DNA of 38,428 bases from Oceanisphaera litoralis (GCF_016907015.1 NZ_JAFBBE010000027.1:1-38428), one strand, 5' to 3'. Positions 1 to 7,345 are shown, counted from the stretch's first letter. The notes: generated by a model not told the origin, from the sequence alone. Program-made: numbers and translations.

Positions 1-305
1 GTTGCCATGATGCTGCCGCCAAAAAGTAGTAATAGATCAAACTGGCGGATCGGTGTCAAGTACCGGAAATCAGAAAATCAGGTGCGGAATGACGGATTTA
101 ACGGTTATTTAACCGTTATTCGACAAAAGGTTGCGCAGGGTCATGGTTGGTTACCGCCAGAGTCTAATTGTCACAAAAAGTTCCCGGAGTTTTGTTGCAA
201 GCCCAAAAAACCGGTGATAGTCTGCCAGCCATAGTAACGCGATGCGTTGCTAACACAGGGAAATACAAGGACTTAGTGATTAACTACAGTAGGCATATAA
301 AAACC
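1..305. promoter_or_regulatory. Upstream region of the porin gene with two small palindromes
   Basis: No convincing gene lies here; the short open frames resemble no protein I know. Two perfect inverted repeats are visible: AACGGTTA/TAACCGTT at 100-117 with a 2-nt centre, and AACGC-GAT-GCGTT at 236-248. Either could be a regulator site or a leader hairpin. A purine-rich AAGGA lies near 266-271 and AGTAGG at about 287-292, the latter being the likelier weak ribosome site for the ATG at 306. I could not place a convincing -35/-10 pair. Long regulated leaders are usual for porin genes, but the controlling factor is not evident. Confidence 0.4.
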
Positions 306-1352
306 ATGAAAAAAACAATTCTTGCACTGACCATACCTGCGCTGTTCGCCACTTCCGCCAGCGCCGTGACCGTTTACTCCGACGAAGGCGCCCAGGTTGA
401 CCTGTATGGCCGCATTCAGATTGAAGGCAGCTCCCAGGACTATCAGGAAGTTAATGGAGATGCCACTTCCGAAGCCGAGAACTTCGGCGGTCAGGGCGAA
501 GCCCGTCTGGGTGCCAACGTCAAGTATCAGTTGAACAACGACGTTGACCTGATCGGTAAGCTGGAATGGCAGGTGGCTGCCGAGAAGAGTGACGATTCCA
601 AGTTTGACTCCCGTTACGCCTGGGCCGGTTTCCGCTTTATGGACACCACCGACCTGACCTTTGGCCGTGTCAACAGCCCCTATGCCCAGGCTCTTGATTA
701 TACCGATATTTTGAACGTATTCGGTGGCCAGGCCGCCTTTGGTGAAGAGCTGGGTACCACCGACAAGCTCGACGATATGGTTCGTCTGTCCTACGCCGCT
801 AATGGTGTGGATCTGCGTGCCGGCTACGCCTTTAACGATAACGACAAGCTCGACGCCAATGCGGACGATTACGACGCTGATGGTGAAGAAAACCGCTGGA
901 ACGCTTCTGCCGGTTACACCGCTCCCTTCGGTCTGGGTGTTGTGGCCGCCTACGAGCAAATCAGCTTCCTCGATGGCCTCGATCAGGATAACTGGATTGT
1001 GGGTCTGAACTACTCTCTGGACGGTTTCTACTTTGCCGCCATCTACACCGAGCGTGAAAAAGACGTGCTGGGCGGTGGCAAGAACGAAGCCGAAGGCTAT
1101 GAACTGCACGCCGAATATAACGTAGACGCCTGGAAGGTGCTGGCTCAGTACTCCAAGGAAGAATACGACGCTGTCGGTGCCGATAAGTACGACAGTCTCG
1201 ACAACATTACCCTGGGTGTTCAGTACAAGCTGACCTCCAAGGCCAAGCTGTATGCCGAGTACGTAATCTCCGATTCCGAAATGCTGAATGGCGCTGGTGA
1301 CGTGGTCACTAAAGACGACCTGTACGGCGTTGGTATCCAGTACAACTTCTAA
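306..1352 (+). CDS. Outer-membrane general porin
   Basis: Encodes a 348-residue trimeric-type beta-barrel porin of the Gram-negative porin family (OmpC/PhoE superfamily), which allows passive diffusion of small solutes across the outer membrane. The start at 306 gives a textbook signal peptide: MKK, a hydrophobic core, then cleavage after A20 in SASA-VTVY. An in-frame upstream extension to 168 would bury the signal and is rejected. The mature chain opens with VDLYGRIQIEG, has alternating aromatic/polar beta-strand segments and many Asp-rich loops, and ends in the C-terminal Phe (GIQYNF) needed by the BAM complex. The gene is monocistronic and followed at once by a strong terminator. The specific substrate or physiological type cannot be told from sequence alone. 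Confidence 0.93.
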   Translation: MKKTILALTIPALFATSASAVTVYSDEGAQVDLYGRIQIEGSSQDYQEVNGDATSEAENFGGQGEARLGANVKYQLNNDVDLIGKLEWQVAAEKSDDSKFDSRYAWAGFRFMDTTDLTFGRVNSPYAQALDYTDILNVFGGQAAFGEELGTTDKLDDMVRLSYAANGVDLRAGYAFNDNDKLDANADDYDADGEENRWNASAGYTAPFGLGVVAAYEQISFLDGLDQDNWIVGLNYSLDGFYFAAIYTEREKDVLGGGKNEAEGYELHAEYNVDAWKVLAQYSKEEYDAVGADKYDSLDNITLGVQYKLTSKAKLYAEYVISDSEMLNGAGDVVTKDDLYGVGIQYNF

Positions 1353-1379
1353 TTTAGCTTTGGCTAAACATTGAAGCTC

Positions 1380-1407
1380 AAAAAAGCCGGCGCAAGCCGG
1401 CTTTTTT
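1380..1407 (+). terminator. Rho-independent terminator of the porin gene
   Basis: A GC-rich stem GCCGGC-GCAA-GCCGGC is flanked by six A on the left and six T on the right, so it could work in both directions. It lies 28 bases after the porin stop. Confidence 0.93.
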
Positions 1408-1440
1408 ATTGCTTTAAAGAGAGAATACGATTTTACTGAC

Positions 1441-1510
1441 TCACGCCTCACGCCTCACGCCTCACGCCTCACGCCTCACGCCTCACGCCTCACGCCTCAC
1501 GCCTCACGCC
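1441..1510. repeat. Ten perfect tandem copies of the heptamer TCACGCC
   Basis: Exactly 70 bases made of ten head-to-tail copies of TCACGCC. They lie between the porin terminator and the end of the convergent DksA/TraR-like gene (stop at 1516). Two copies of the same heptamer on the other strand (GTGAGGC twice) occur at 16898-16911 after cysB. Perfect repetition suggests recent slipped-strand expansion. Confidence 0.97.
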
Positions 1511-1515
1511 TTTCG

Positions 1516-1887
1516 TTACAGCTCCCAACTGCCGTGCTGGGCTTTGTTGTGCTTCTGCTCGCACGGGTCGCAGCGCTGACGACAGGGATCCTGCCATAGC
1601 TGTTCGCGCGGCAGCACGGCTTCGCAGTCGCTGCACAGGCCATAAAGGCCCAGTTGCCACTGGCACAGGGCCGCGTCTACCTGTTTGAGCGCGGTGATCC
1701 GGGGTTGCAGCTGGGGCCAGGCGGCCAGGGCTGGGTAGTCGGCCCATTCGTCGGGTGGCAATGGCTGCAGCGCGGCGGCCAGAGGGGCGTCCAGGGTCTG
1801 CAACGCCTGCCACAGCGCCCGACGCCGCCGTGTCGCCTCCGCCAGCAGGCGTTGCTCCAGTTCGCACAGGGTGATAGTGCTGCTCAT
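1516..1887 (-). CDS. TraR/DksA-type C4 zinc-finger protein
   Basis: Encodes a 123-residue protein with the TraR/DksA C-terminal zinc finger: CSDC, then about 16 residues later CDPC, inside a basic tail. Family members enter the RNA polymerase secondary channel and modulate initiation, sometimes with ppGpp. The N-terminal half is helical (ELEQRLLAEATRRRRALW) as in DksA-like coiled coils, but it is shorter than the 151-residue E. coli DksA and the acidic tip motif is not obvious. I chose the ATG at 1887 (MSSTITLCELEQ); an upstream start at 1959 would add 24 non-family residues. The gene is convergent with the porin. Whether it acts on polymerase or has another role cannot be decided here. Confidence 0.8.
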   Translation of the reverse strand: MSSTITLCELEQRLLAEATRRRRALWQALQTLDAPLAAALQPLPPDEWADYPALAAWPQLQPRITALKQVDAALCQWQLGLYGLCSDCEAVLPREQLWQDPCRQRCDPCEQKHNKAQHGSWEL

Positions 1888-1987
1888 GATGACATCCGGT
1901 GAGTGAAACAGGCCGCCAGTATAGGGTTGGCCACTGGTTGGCATCATGATGCATATCAAGACCGCATGGCTTTAAGTCGTCAGTTAT

Positions 1988-2032
1988 AAAAAGGGGTCGG
2001 AGTCATTTATTAAATGACTCCGACCCCTTTTT
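1988..2032. repeat. Perfect 45-bp palindrome (22-bp arms)
   Basis: The left arm runs from 1988 to 2009 and the right arm from 2011 to 2032 around a single central base at 2010, with no mismatches. The arms begin AAAAAGGGGTCGGAGTC. The right arm runs directly into the 14-bp tandem repeat at the end of dusC. It resembles the mobile palindromic (REP/MITE-like) repeats seen between genes in gammaproteobacteria; that assignment is inference. As RNA it would form a strong hairpin with A- and T-runs and could terminate both dusC and the facing gene. Confidence 0.9.
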
Positions 2033-2062
2033 CACGACCCCTTTTTCACGACCCCTTTTTCA
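2021..2062. repeat. Three exact tandem copies of a 14-bp unit at the dusC 3' end
   Basis: The unit CGACCCCTTTTTCA is repeated exactly at 2021-2034, 2035-2048 and 2049-2062. The first copy is shared with the right arm of the adjacent palindrome. On the minus strand the copies encode the last residues and stop of DusC. Fourteen is not a multiple of three, so each copy is read in a different frame. Confidence 0.95.
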
Positions 2063-2994
2063 CCCCTCACCGTATCCAGCACCCGGCGAATGTCGTCGGT
2101 GTGCTTCAGGGTGCGAATGTGGCCGAACAAGTCCCGGGCCTGGGGGTAATACAGCTTGAGGTAGCTCAGCCATTGCTTGATGCGGTTGGGGTAATAAATC
2201 GCCTTGTTGCCCTCGACCTCCAGCGCCGAATAGTCCAGCAGCAGTTCGATGACCGCCGCCCAGCTCATGGGGGCGGCACCGGTCTTGATGGTGGCGGCCA
2301 GGTTGGGCAGCGCCAGGGCGCCCCGGCCCAGCATAACGTCGTTGCAGCCGCTTTGTTGCTGCGCCAGTTTCGCCTGTTCGGCGTTCCAGATCTCGCCGTT
2401 GACCACCACCGGTATCGACAGCGCCTGCTTTATGTCTGCCACCAGCGGCCAGTAGGCAGGAGGCCGGTAGCCGTCTTGCTTGCTGCGGGCGTGCACAGTC
2501 AGCTCGCTGATGCCACCCTCGGCCAGGGCCAGGCTGTTTTCCAGATAAGAGTCGCGCTCCGCCAGCCCCAACCGAATTTTGGCGGTCACCGGCAGGTGGG
2601 CCGGTACCGCGGCGCGCACCGCCCTGGCGATGCGATACAGTTGCTCGCTGTCGCCGAGCAGGGCGGCGCCCCCTCTGTGTTTGTTCACGGTCTTGGCCGG
2701 ACAGCCGAAGTTGAGATCGATGCCCTCGGCACCGAGCCGACAGGCCTGATCGGCGTTTTCCGCCAGCCAGTCCGGCTCCTGGCCCAGCAGCTGAATGCGC
2801 ACCGGGGTACCGGCGGGGGTGCGGCAGCCCCGGTGCAGCTCGGGGCACAGCCGGTAGAATACGCGAGGTGGCAGACGCATCTCGACCACGCGCACAAACT
2901 CGGTCACGCACAGATCGTAAGGGTTGATGCGGGTCAGCAGATCCCGCATCAGGTGGTCCAGTACCCCTTCCATCGGGGCCAGTATCAGGCGCAT
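2032..2994 (-). CDS. dusC: tRNA-dihydrouridine(16) synthase DusC
   Basis: Flavin enzyme that reduces uridine 16 in the tRNA D-loop using NADPH. The protein is about 320 residues and matches DusC along its length: start MRLILAPMEGVLD, then YDLCVTEFVRVVE, the catalytic-loop NFGCPAKTVNKHRGG with its Cys, KIRLG, VHARSKQDGYRPPAYW, VVNGEIW and IMLGRGAL-type FMN-phosphate motifs, and the DusC-type C-terminal helix IKQWLSYLKLYYPQA. I prefer the ATG at 2994, preceded by AAGAG; a GTG two codons upstream (3000) is possible. The last residues (GEKGVVKKGS) and the stop are encoded by the 14-bp tandem repeat, so the native C-terminus has probably been replaced or extended by repeat DNA. The core enzyme looks intact. 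Confidence 0.93.
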   Translation of the reverse strand: MRLILAPMEGVLDHLMRDLLTRINPYDLCVTEFVRVVEMRLPPRVFYRLCPELHRGCRTPAGTPVRIQLLGQEPDWLAENADQACRLGAEGIDLNFGCPAKTVNKHRGGAALLGDSEQLYRIARAVRAAVPAHLPVTAKIRLGLAERDSYLENSLALAEGGISELTVHARSKQDGYRPPAYWPLVADIKQALSIPVVVNGEIWNAEQAKLAQQQSGCNDVMLGRGALALPNLAATIKTGAAPMSWAAVIELLLDYSALEVEGNKAIYYPNRIKQWLSYLKLYYPQARDLFGHIRTLKHTDDIRRVLDTVRGEKGVVKKGS

Positions 2995-3017
2995 AGTCAC
3001 TCTTGGTTAGCAAAAAA

Positions 3018-3073
3018 AGTCGGTAAAAAGGTCGGTAAAGGAAGATAGGTAAAAAGGTCGGTAAAAAGTCGGA
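3018..3073. repeat. Degenerate repeats of GTCGGTAAAAAG just upstream of dusC
   Basis: Several imperfect copies of an 11-12-base unit (GTCGGTAAAAAG, GTCGGTAAAG, GGTAAAAAG) fill the dusC leader right up to the ribosome-binding region. Like the 14-bp repeat at the other end of the gene, this suggests slippage-prone DNA around dusC. Confidence 0.8.
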
Positions 3074-3127
3074 AAAGCGGGGGATTGTAGCCTGCCGGGC
3101 CCGGGGAGCAAAGCCTCGTAGATAATG

Positions 3128-3154
3128 CTTCAGTTGCAGACATTGCAACTGAAG
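3128..3154. promoter_or_regulatory. Perfect 11-bp inverted repeat upstream of dusC
   Basis: CTTCAGTTGCA at 3128-3138 faces TGCAACTGAAG at 3144-3154 around GACAT. It lies about 135 bases upstream of the dusC start and could be an operator or a leader hairpin. No U-run follows it on either strand, so it is not a classical terminator. Confidence 0.5.
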
Positions 3155-3215
3155 GAAATATCAAACACACAGAATTGATAGAACCGGCGCCAAGCTTGCC
3201 ATCAGTGCTGAATTT

Positions 3216-3380
3216 GCCCCTCCCCCTTGGCAGCGGAGTCACAGACATAACAGAAGATATTCGCCAGGGGGAGGCGGGGAGGGGGTGTCGCTATGGCCTT
3301 GAAGAGTAACCCCTCCCCAACCCTCCCCTTGCGTTGCGCCCCGTTGTTCTTCTGATGATATCGAGGCCAAGGGGAGGGAG
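3216..3380. repeat. C-rich/G-rich dispersed intergenic element, copy A
   Basis: The element is made of two inverted modules. The first has CCTCCCCCTTGGC on the left and GCCAGGGGGAGG plus a G-rich tail on the right (about 3216-3287). The second has CCCCTCCCC/CCCTCCCCTTGCG on the left and CCAAGGGGAGGGAG on the right (about 3310-3380). The same architecture recurs at 8766-8942, and one module recurs at 36285-36354. It fills most of the gene-free stretch between dusC and the sterol-desaturase gene; I see no gene in it. Confidence 0.85.
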
Positions 3381-3383
3381 CAG

Positions 3384-3432
3384 ACCGGCGTTACGCGCCG
3401 GTCCGGCGGTCCAATAAATTGGACCCTACGAG
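3384..3432. repeat. GGTCC/GGACC palindromic element, copy a
   Basis: Two hairpins occur side by side: ACCGGCG/CGCCGGT (3384-3402) and the perfect 18-bp palindrome GGTCCAAT-AA-ATTGGACC (3408-3425), followed by CTACGA. The last 26 bases are identical to 17004-17029 after cysB. It lies just beyond the stop of the sterol-desaturase gene and may end its transcript. Confidence 0.85.
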
Positions 3433-3449
3433 ACAGGCCTTATATTTTA

Positions 3450-4241
3450 TCATCGCCGAAACGGCTGTAACAGCAGCCGGTGCAGGCGCAGTTCGGCGGG
3501 GTTGCGAAACCGGTTCAACCCCAGGGTCATGCCGAGCTGGCCGGCCCGGGGCTGGGCCCGGTAGGTGCCGAACAGCCGGTCCCACCAGGGCAGGTTGAAG
3601 CCGAAGTTGCTGTCGGTTTCGATGGGGATGACCGAATGATGCACCCGATGCATGTCGGGGGTGACCAGCACCAGCCGCAGCCGGCGGTCCAGCCGTTTGG
3701 ACAGCAGCACGTTGCCGTGGTTGAACATGGCGGTGGCGTTGAGCAGCACCTCGAACAGCAGCACCGCCAGCGCCGGGGCGCCCAATAAAGTGACCGCCGC
3801 CAGCTTGATCACCATGGACAGCAGAATTTCGAGCGGATGAAACCGCAGCCCGGTGGTGACATCGAATTCCAGATCCGTATGGTGTACCCGGTGCAGTCGC
3901 CACAGCCAGGGCACCGCATGAAACAGCCGGTGCTGCAGGTAAATCAACAAGTCCAGTATCAGCAGCGACAGCACAACACAGGCCCATACCGGCAGCGTGA
4001 TGGCGTTGAACAGCCCCCAGCCTCGCTCGGCGGCAAGCCAGGCGGCCCCCACGGCGGCCAGCGGAAAACACCAGCGCAGCAGCAGGGTGTTGATGACCAC
4101 CAGCAGCAGATTATGGGGCCAGCGGCGCAGGCGGCCTAGGTGCTGGGGTCGGCGGGGAGCCCGCCATTCCCACAGCATCATCAGCAACAAGACGCCGGCA
4201 AAAGCACCCAGTCGGATCAGCGGCTCAAGCTCGAATATCAT
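3450..4241 (-). CDS. Sterol desaturase / fatty acid hydroxylase family membrane protein
   Basis: A 263-residue integral membrane di-iron enzyme of the fatty-acid-hydroxylase superfamily, which uses O2 to hydroxylate or desaturate lipid chains. Three clusters of histidines that ligate the irons are visible: QHRLFH (about residue 104), HRVHH (about 117) and a second HRVHH (about 198), plus HPLE and HGN. Four or so hydrophobic segments surround them. It is the last gene of the sigma-arsS operon and its start overlaps the preceding glycosyltransferase gene by 17 bases. That placement suggests it modifies a lipid carrying or accepting the arsenosugar, but the substrate is unknown and this is inference. 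Confidence 0.85.
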   Translation of the reverse strand: MIFELEPLIRLGAFAGVLLLMMLWEWRAPRRPQHLGRLRRWPHNLLLVVINTLLLRWCFPLAAVGAAWLAAERGWGLFNAITLPVWACVVLSLLILDLLIYLQHRLFHAVPWLWRLHRVHHTDLEFDVTTGLRFHPLEILLSMVIKLAAVTLLGAPALAVLLFEVLLNATAMFNHGNVLLSKRLDRRLRLVLVTPDMHRVHHSVIPIETDSNFGFNLPWWDRLFGTYRAQPRAGQLGMTLGLNRFRNPAELRLHRLLLQPFRR

Positions 4242-4875
4242 GGCCGCCCTCTTTTGAGCGATGCAGCACGCCGGCCCAGGCCGATGGCAGCCAGAACAGG
4301 TCGTTGGGCTCGTCGATGTCCCGCAGGCGCTCGCCAGGTACGCAACGCCAGCCCAGCCGGGCGATGCGCTCCTGGGTTATTGCGGCGACCCTGTTGGTGC
4401 TCCAGGGCATGTGTTCGAACAGGCTGGCATGAAAGCGGCGCAGGCCGAGCAGGGCATAGCCGCCGTCAACGGTGGGGTGCAGCAGGCTTTCGGCGTTGGC
4501 CAGTCGCCGGGCGGCCCGGCGCAGCAGCAAGGGGGATAGTTGCGGGCAGTCGGTGCCAGTCAGCAGCACTTGTTCGTTGTTAAGCAGGCCCCGGCGGCTG
4601 GCCCCGGCCATGCGTCGGCCCAGGTCGCCGTGGCCCTGATCGCCGAGCTGGATGCCGGGCGGCAGCGGTATATCTTGCCACTCGCGGGTGCCGGGGGCGG
4701 GGCTCATGCACAGCTCGACCGGACCCAGATTGGCGGCCAGGCCGGCATTCAGGGTGCTCGAGAGCATCTGTTTGGCCAGGCGGGCGGCACCCTCGGCGCC
4801 CAAGGCGGGAATGAGCCGGGTTTTGGCCAGGCCGGGCAGGGGCGCCTTGGCGAAGATGATGATGCGGGTGCTCAC
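4225..4875 (-). CDS. TIGR04282/DUF2064 glycosyltransferase-A-like protein (arsenosugar cluster)
   Basis: A 216-residue protein of the DUF2064 family, found beside arsenosugar radical SAM genes. It has a GT-A/nucleotidyltransferase-like fold: an N-terminal nucleotide-binding loop FAKAPLPGLAKTRL (residues 8-21), an acidic GTDCP motif in mid-protein that would bind metal, DGGYALLGL and a terminal DIDEPNDL. The loop resembles MobA/CofC-type nucleotidyltransferases, so it may make a nucleotide-activated sugar rather than transfer one. I chose the GTG at 4875, whose GTGA overlaps the TGA of the upstream glycosyltransferase, a translational-coupling arrangement; no ATG fits. An upstream in-frame extension lies entirely inside the neighbouring gene in another frame and is not real. 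Confidence 0.85.
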   Translation of the reverse strand: MSTRIIIFAKAPLPGLAKTRLIPALGAEGAARLAKQMLSSTLNAGLAANLGPVELCMSPAPGTREWQDIPLPPGIQLGDQGHGDLGRRMAGASRRGLLNNEQVLLTGTDCPQLSPLLLRRAARRLANAESLLHPTVDGGYALLGLRRFHASLFEHMPWSTNRVAAITQERIARLGWRCVPGERLRDIDEPNDLFWLPSAWAGVLHRSKEGGHDIRA

Positions 4876-5537
4876 CGATAGGCCCTCGCCAGTTGCTCGG
4901 GGCTGGCGCCGCGCCAGTAGGCGAAACGCAGTCGCCACATCAGCACCATGGTGCGCCACAGGCCTTTTTGCTCCCAGCGTCGGCCCGAGGTGATGACTTT
5001 CTGCCGCAGACAGGCCGGGGGACCAAGGTGCTTCAGCCGTTTGCCGAGTGCTATGTCTTCCATCAGCGGTTGCTCGGGAAAGCCGCCCACCGCCTCGAAG
5101 GCGCGGCGGCGCACGAAGAGGGCCTGATCGCCGGTGGCGATGCCGGTGAGGCGCGAGCGCAGGTTCATCATGCCGGCAATCACCGCCAACATGGGGTGGC
5201 GGCCGCAAATGGTCACATCGAAGCGGCCCCAGTGGTGGCAGACCAGTGCATCGGCAATCAGCCGGTCGGCGTTGGCGGGCAATCGGGTATCGGCGTGCAG
5301 AAACAGCAACAGATCGCCACGGGCTGCGGCGGCGCCGGCATTCATTTGAAGTGCCCGACCGGCGGGGGCGGCCAGTACCCGCATACCGGCCTGGTGCGCC
5401 AGGGCGACCGAGTCGTCGCTGCTGCCGCCGTCCACCAGTATCAACTCGGCAGTGGCCGAATAGGGGCGCAGCGCCTTCAGGGTGTCGGGCAGGGCGTCGG
5501 CTTCGTTCAGCATGGGTATGATGATGGACAGGCTCAT
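4872..5537 (-). CDS. TIGR04283 family glycosyltransferase (arsenosugar cluster)
   Basis: A 221-residue family-2-type glycosyltransferase. It opens with MSLSIIIPMLNEADALP, carries VDGGSSDDS for nucleotide binding, the DXD-like FLHADTRLP (about residues 80-88), and the acceptor-side EDIALGKRLKHLG motif. Such short family-2 enzymes with this context are catalogued as arsenosugar-biosynthesis glycosyltransferases. Activated sugar and acceptor are not proven. Its start overlaps the arsS stop by four bases (ATGA) and its stop overlaps the next start by four, so the three genes are translationally coupled. Confidence 0.9.
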   Translation of the reverse strand: MSLSIIIPMLNEADALPDTLKALRPYSATAELILVDGGSSDDSVALAHQAGMRVLAAPAGRALQMNAGAAAARGDLLLFLHADTRLPANADRLIADALVCHHWGRFDVTICGRHPMLAVIAGMMNLRSRLTGIATGDQALFVRRRAFEAVGGFPEQPLMEDIALGKRLKHLGPPACLRQKVITSGRRWEQKGLWRTMVLMWRLRFAYWRGASPEQLARAYR

Positions 5538-6532
5538 GGCGGTGAGGGCTCGTCGTGCAGGGCGCCGCCGCAGCTGCTGCCCTGGCCGGCGGTGCAGCCA
5601 TAGCAGTGCTCGGCCACCCGTACCGGCCGGCCGTTCAGATCCCGCTGCAGCAGATCCCGCAGATGAGGTTGGCCTGGTTCTTTAGCGGCATCGTTGCCGG
5701 CACCGGGCAGCCATAGCCCCAGCTGCTGGTTGAAGTCACAGTCGTACAGGTAACCCTGCCAGTCAACGCTCACCAGGTTGCGGCACATCAGGCCCGGCAG
5801 GTTGGCGGCGGAGAAGTTGTCTTTCAGCAGGCGCAGATAATGGTGGAACTGACGCTTGGTGATCAGGTAATCGCCAAACCGTTTGATCGGCATGTTGGCC
5901 AGGGCGAACAGGTGATTGAAGCGAATGTCGAAATGCTCCATCAGCTCGCGGCGATAGGCCGCCTCCAGCCCCTGCTGTTCGGGGGGCAGGGTCGGCCCCT
6001 GGGGGTTGTAGACCAGGTTCAGCACCAGCCCCGAGTCCGGCCGGCCGTAACCCAGCCGGTTCAGCTGTTGCAGGGCGGCGATACTCTTGTTGAAGGTGCC
6101 CTTGCCACGCTGGCGGTCGACGTTGTCCAGCTCGTAGCAGGGCAGGGAGGCGACGATGTCCACCTGCTGTTCGGCCAGAAAGCCGGCCAGGGTTTCCTGC
6201 CCCGGCTCGAACAGTATGGTGAGGTTGCAGCGGTCGATGACGGTGACGCCGAGTTGGCGGGCGGCCACCACCAGATCGCGAAAGCGCGGGTGCAGCTCGG
6301 GGGCGCCGCCGGTCAGGTCCAGGGTGGTGAGCTTTCGGGCCTTGAGCACCCGGGGGATTAACGCCAGATTGGCATCGTCCATCATCTCGGTGCGGTGGGG
6401 CCCGGCGGCCACATGGCAGTGCACGCATTTCATGTTGCACATGTAGCCCAGGTTTACCTGCAGGGTATCCAGCGCCTGGCGGCGTATGGCAGGAAAGTCG
6501 GTCAAATCCAGCAGCGGTAGGGTATCTCGCAT
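5534..6532 (-). CDS. arsS: Arsenosugar biosynthesis radical SAM protein ArsS
   Basis: A 332-residue radical S-adenosylmethionine enzyme. The cluster motif is CNMKCVHC (C32, C36, C39), followed by the family's DLTGGAPELHP and, near the end, a Cys-rich segment CYGCTAGQGSSC typical of the C-terminal domain of this family. ArsS-type enzymes are reported to attach the 5'-deoxyadenosyl group of SAM to dimethylated arsenic, giving the arsenosugar precursor nucleoside. The ATG at 6532 is chosen because AAGGA precedes it; a start at 6598 would overlap the zf-HC2 gene. It lies 10 bases after that gene. No arsM methyltransferase is in this window, so methylated arsenic must come from a gene elsewhere or from outside. 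Confidence 0.92.
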   Translation of the reverse strand: MRDTLPLLDLTDFPAIRRQALDTLQVNLGYMCNMKCVHCHVAAGPHRTEMMDDANLALIPRVLKARKLTTLDLTGGAPELHPRFRDLVVAARQLGVTVIDRCNLTILFEPGQETLAGFLAEQQVDIVASLPCYELDNVDRQRGKGTFNKSIAALQQLNRLGYGRPDSGLVLNLVYNPQGPTLPPEQQGLEAAYRRELMEHFDIRFNHLFALANMPIKRFGDYLITKRQFHHYLRLLKDNFSAANLPGLMCRNLVSVDWQGYLYDCDFNQQLGLWLPGAGNDAAKEPGQPHLRDLLQRDLNGRPVRVAEHCYGCTAGQGSSCGGALHDEPSPP

Positions 6533-6542
6533 CGTGATTCCT

Positions 6543-6761
6543 TCATCGAGTGGGGCCGTCTTCCGGCTTGTCGCTGGTATCATCGTCGGGTCTGGCAACG
6601 TAAGCCCGGGACAATGATCGTATGACCGGTAATTGCCGTTCGAAATTGCGACAGGCCTTGCACATCATGGTGTGCAAGGCCAGTGACAGCTTCTCGACGG
6701 TACCCAGCGGGCGCTCTTGGCTCTCGGACATCAGTTGCGTGGCTTTGTGGCAGCTCAGCAT
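6543..6761 (-). CDS. Small zinc-binding anti-sigma (zf-HC2) protein
   Basis: A 72-residue soluble protein with the zinc-binding anti-sigma signature H-x3-C-x2-C (H30, C34, C37) and an upstream CH at residues 4-5. Such ZAS proteins hold an ECF sigma factor inactive and often respond to thiol oxidants or metals that attack the zinc site; trivalent arsenic binds thiols well, so arsenic or redox sensing is a reasonable inference. It has no membrane segment. Its start overlaps the end of the sigma gene by 7 bases, the usual sigma/anti-sigma layout, and arsS follows 10 bases later. The acidic tail DDDTSDKPEDG has no recognised role. Confidence 0.87.
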   Translation of the reverse strand: MLSCHKATQLMSESQERPLGTVEKLSLALHTMMCKACRNFERQLPVIRSLSRAYVARPDDDTSDKPEDGPTR

Positions 6762-7345
6762 GGGCAGTCTCCTTGTTGTTGCCAGGTGTCTTCCAGGCAT
6801 TCGCGCAGTCTCAACCGGGCCCGATACAGCAGCACATTGAGGTTGCTCACGGTCAAATCCAGCTCGCGACAGATCTCCGGGCTTTCCAGGCCGACAAACT
6901 CGCGCATCATGAAGGTGCGGCCCTGGTTGGGGGGCAGCTTGTCCAGACACAGCGCGAACAGGGCCCAGAATTCGTCGTCTTCCCGGCTGCTTTCGGGGGC
7001 GCTCCATTCCACCGGTCGCTCTGCCTTGTGCCACATGCCAAAGCGGTTGAACAGCCGCTCTTCCAGATCCGGGCTGTCATTGTTTCCCAGGCTGCTGACG
7101 GTGACCAGGCGCTGGTTCTTGCGGATCACATCGACAATCTTGTGCTTGAGAATGGCAAACACCCAGTTCTTGTAGGCGGCGCGGCCGGTGAAGCTGTCGG
7201 CGTACTGGAAGGCGCCTAGCAGGGCCTCCTGTACCGCGTCTTCCGCCAGGGCGGCGTCTTTCAGCTGTAAAGTGGCAAAGCGCAGCATCTGGCGGCGCAA
7301 TGCATCGGACAGCAACGGCTGCTCCGGGTTATGTCTCTGATCCAT
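6755..7345 (-). CDS. ECF-type RNA polymerase sigma-70 factor
   Basis: A 196-residue sigma-70 family protein with only regions 2 and 4. Region 2 includes LAEDAVQEALLGAFQY and the promoter-melting helix AYKNWVFAILKHKIVDVIRK. Region 4 includes LPPNQGRTFMMREFVGLESPEICRELDLTVSNLNVLLYRAR in two parts, the helix-turn-helix reading the -35 element. I chose the ATG at 7345 (MDQRHNPEQP). An upstream start at 7396 would add 17 residues across the leader. It is the first gene of a six-gene run ending at 3450, so it probably controls its own operon with the zf-HC2 partner. The spacing and overlaps make co-transcription likely, but I could not identify its target promoter by eye. Confidence 0.9.
   Translation of the reverse strand: MDQRHNPEQPLLSDALRRQMLRFATLQLKDAALAEDAVQEALLGAFQYADSFTGRAAYKNWVFAILKHKIVDVIRKNQRLVTVSSLGNNDSPDLEERLFNRFGMWHKAERPVEWSAPESSREDDEFWALFALCLDKLPPNQGRTFMMREFVGLESPEICRELDLTVSNLNVLLYRARLRLRECLEDTWQQQGDCPC

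Noticed and set aside
168-305. In-frame N-terminal extension of the porin
   Set aside because: It would place 46 unrelated residues before a textbook signal peptide; the ATG at 306 fits the family.
1441-1510. CRISPR or replication-origin iterons
   Set aside because: The unit is seven bases with no spacers and no replication gene nearby; it is a simple tandem repeat.
4876-5601. Long open frame upstream of the DUF2064 gene suggesting a 458-residue fusion
   Set aside because: The extra part lies in another frame of the TIGR04283 gene and has shadow-like Arg/Pro/Ala composition; the GTG at 4875 with GTGA coupling explains the real start.
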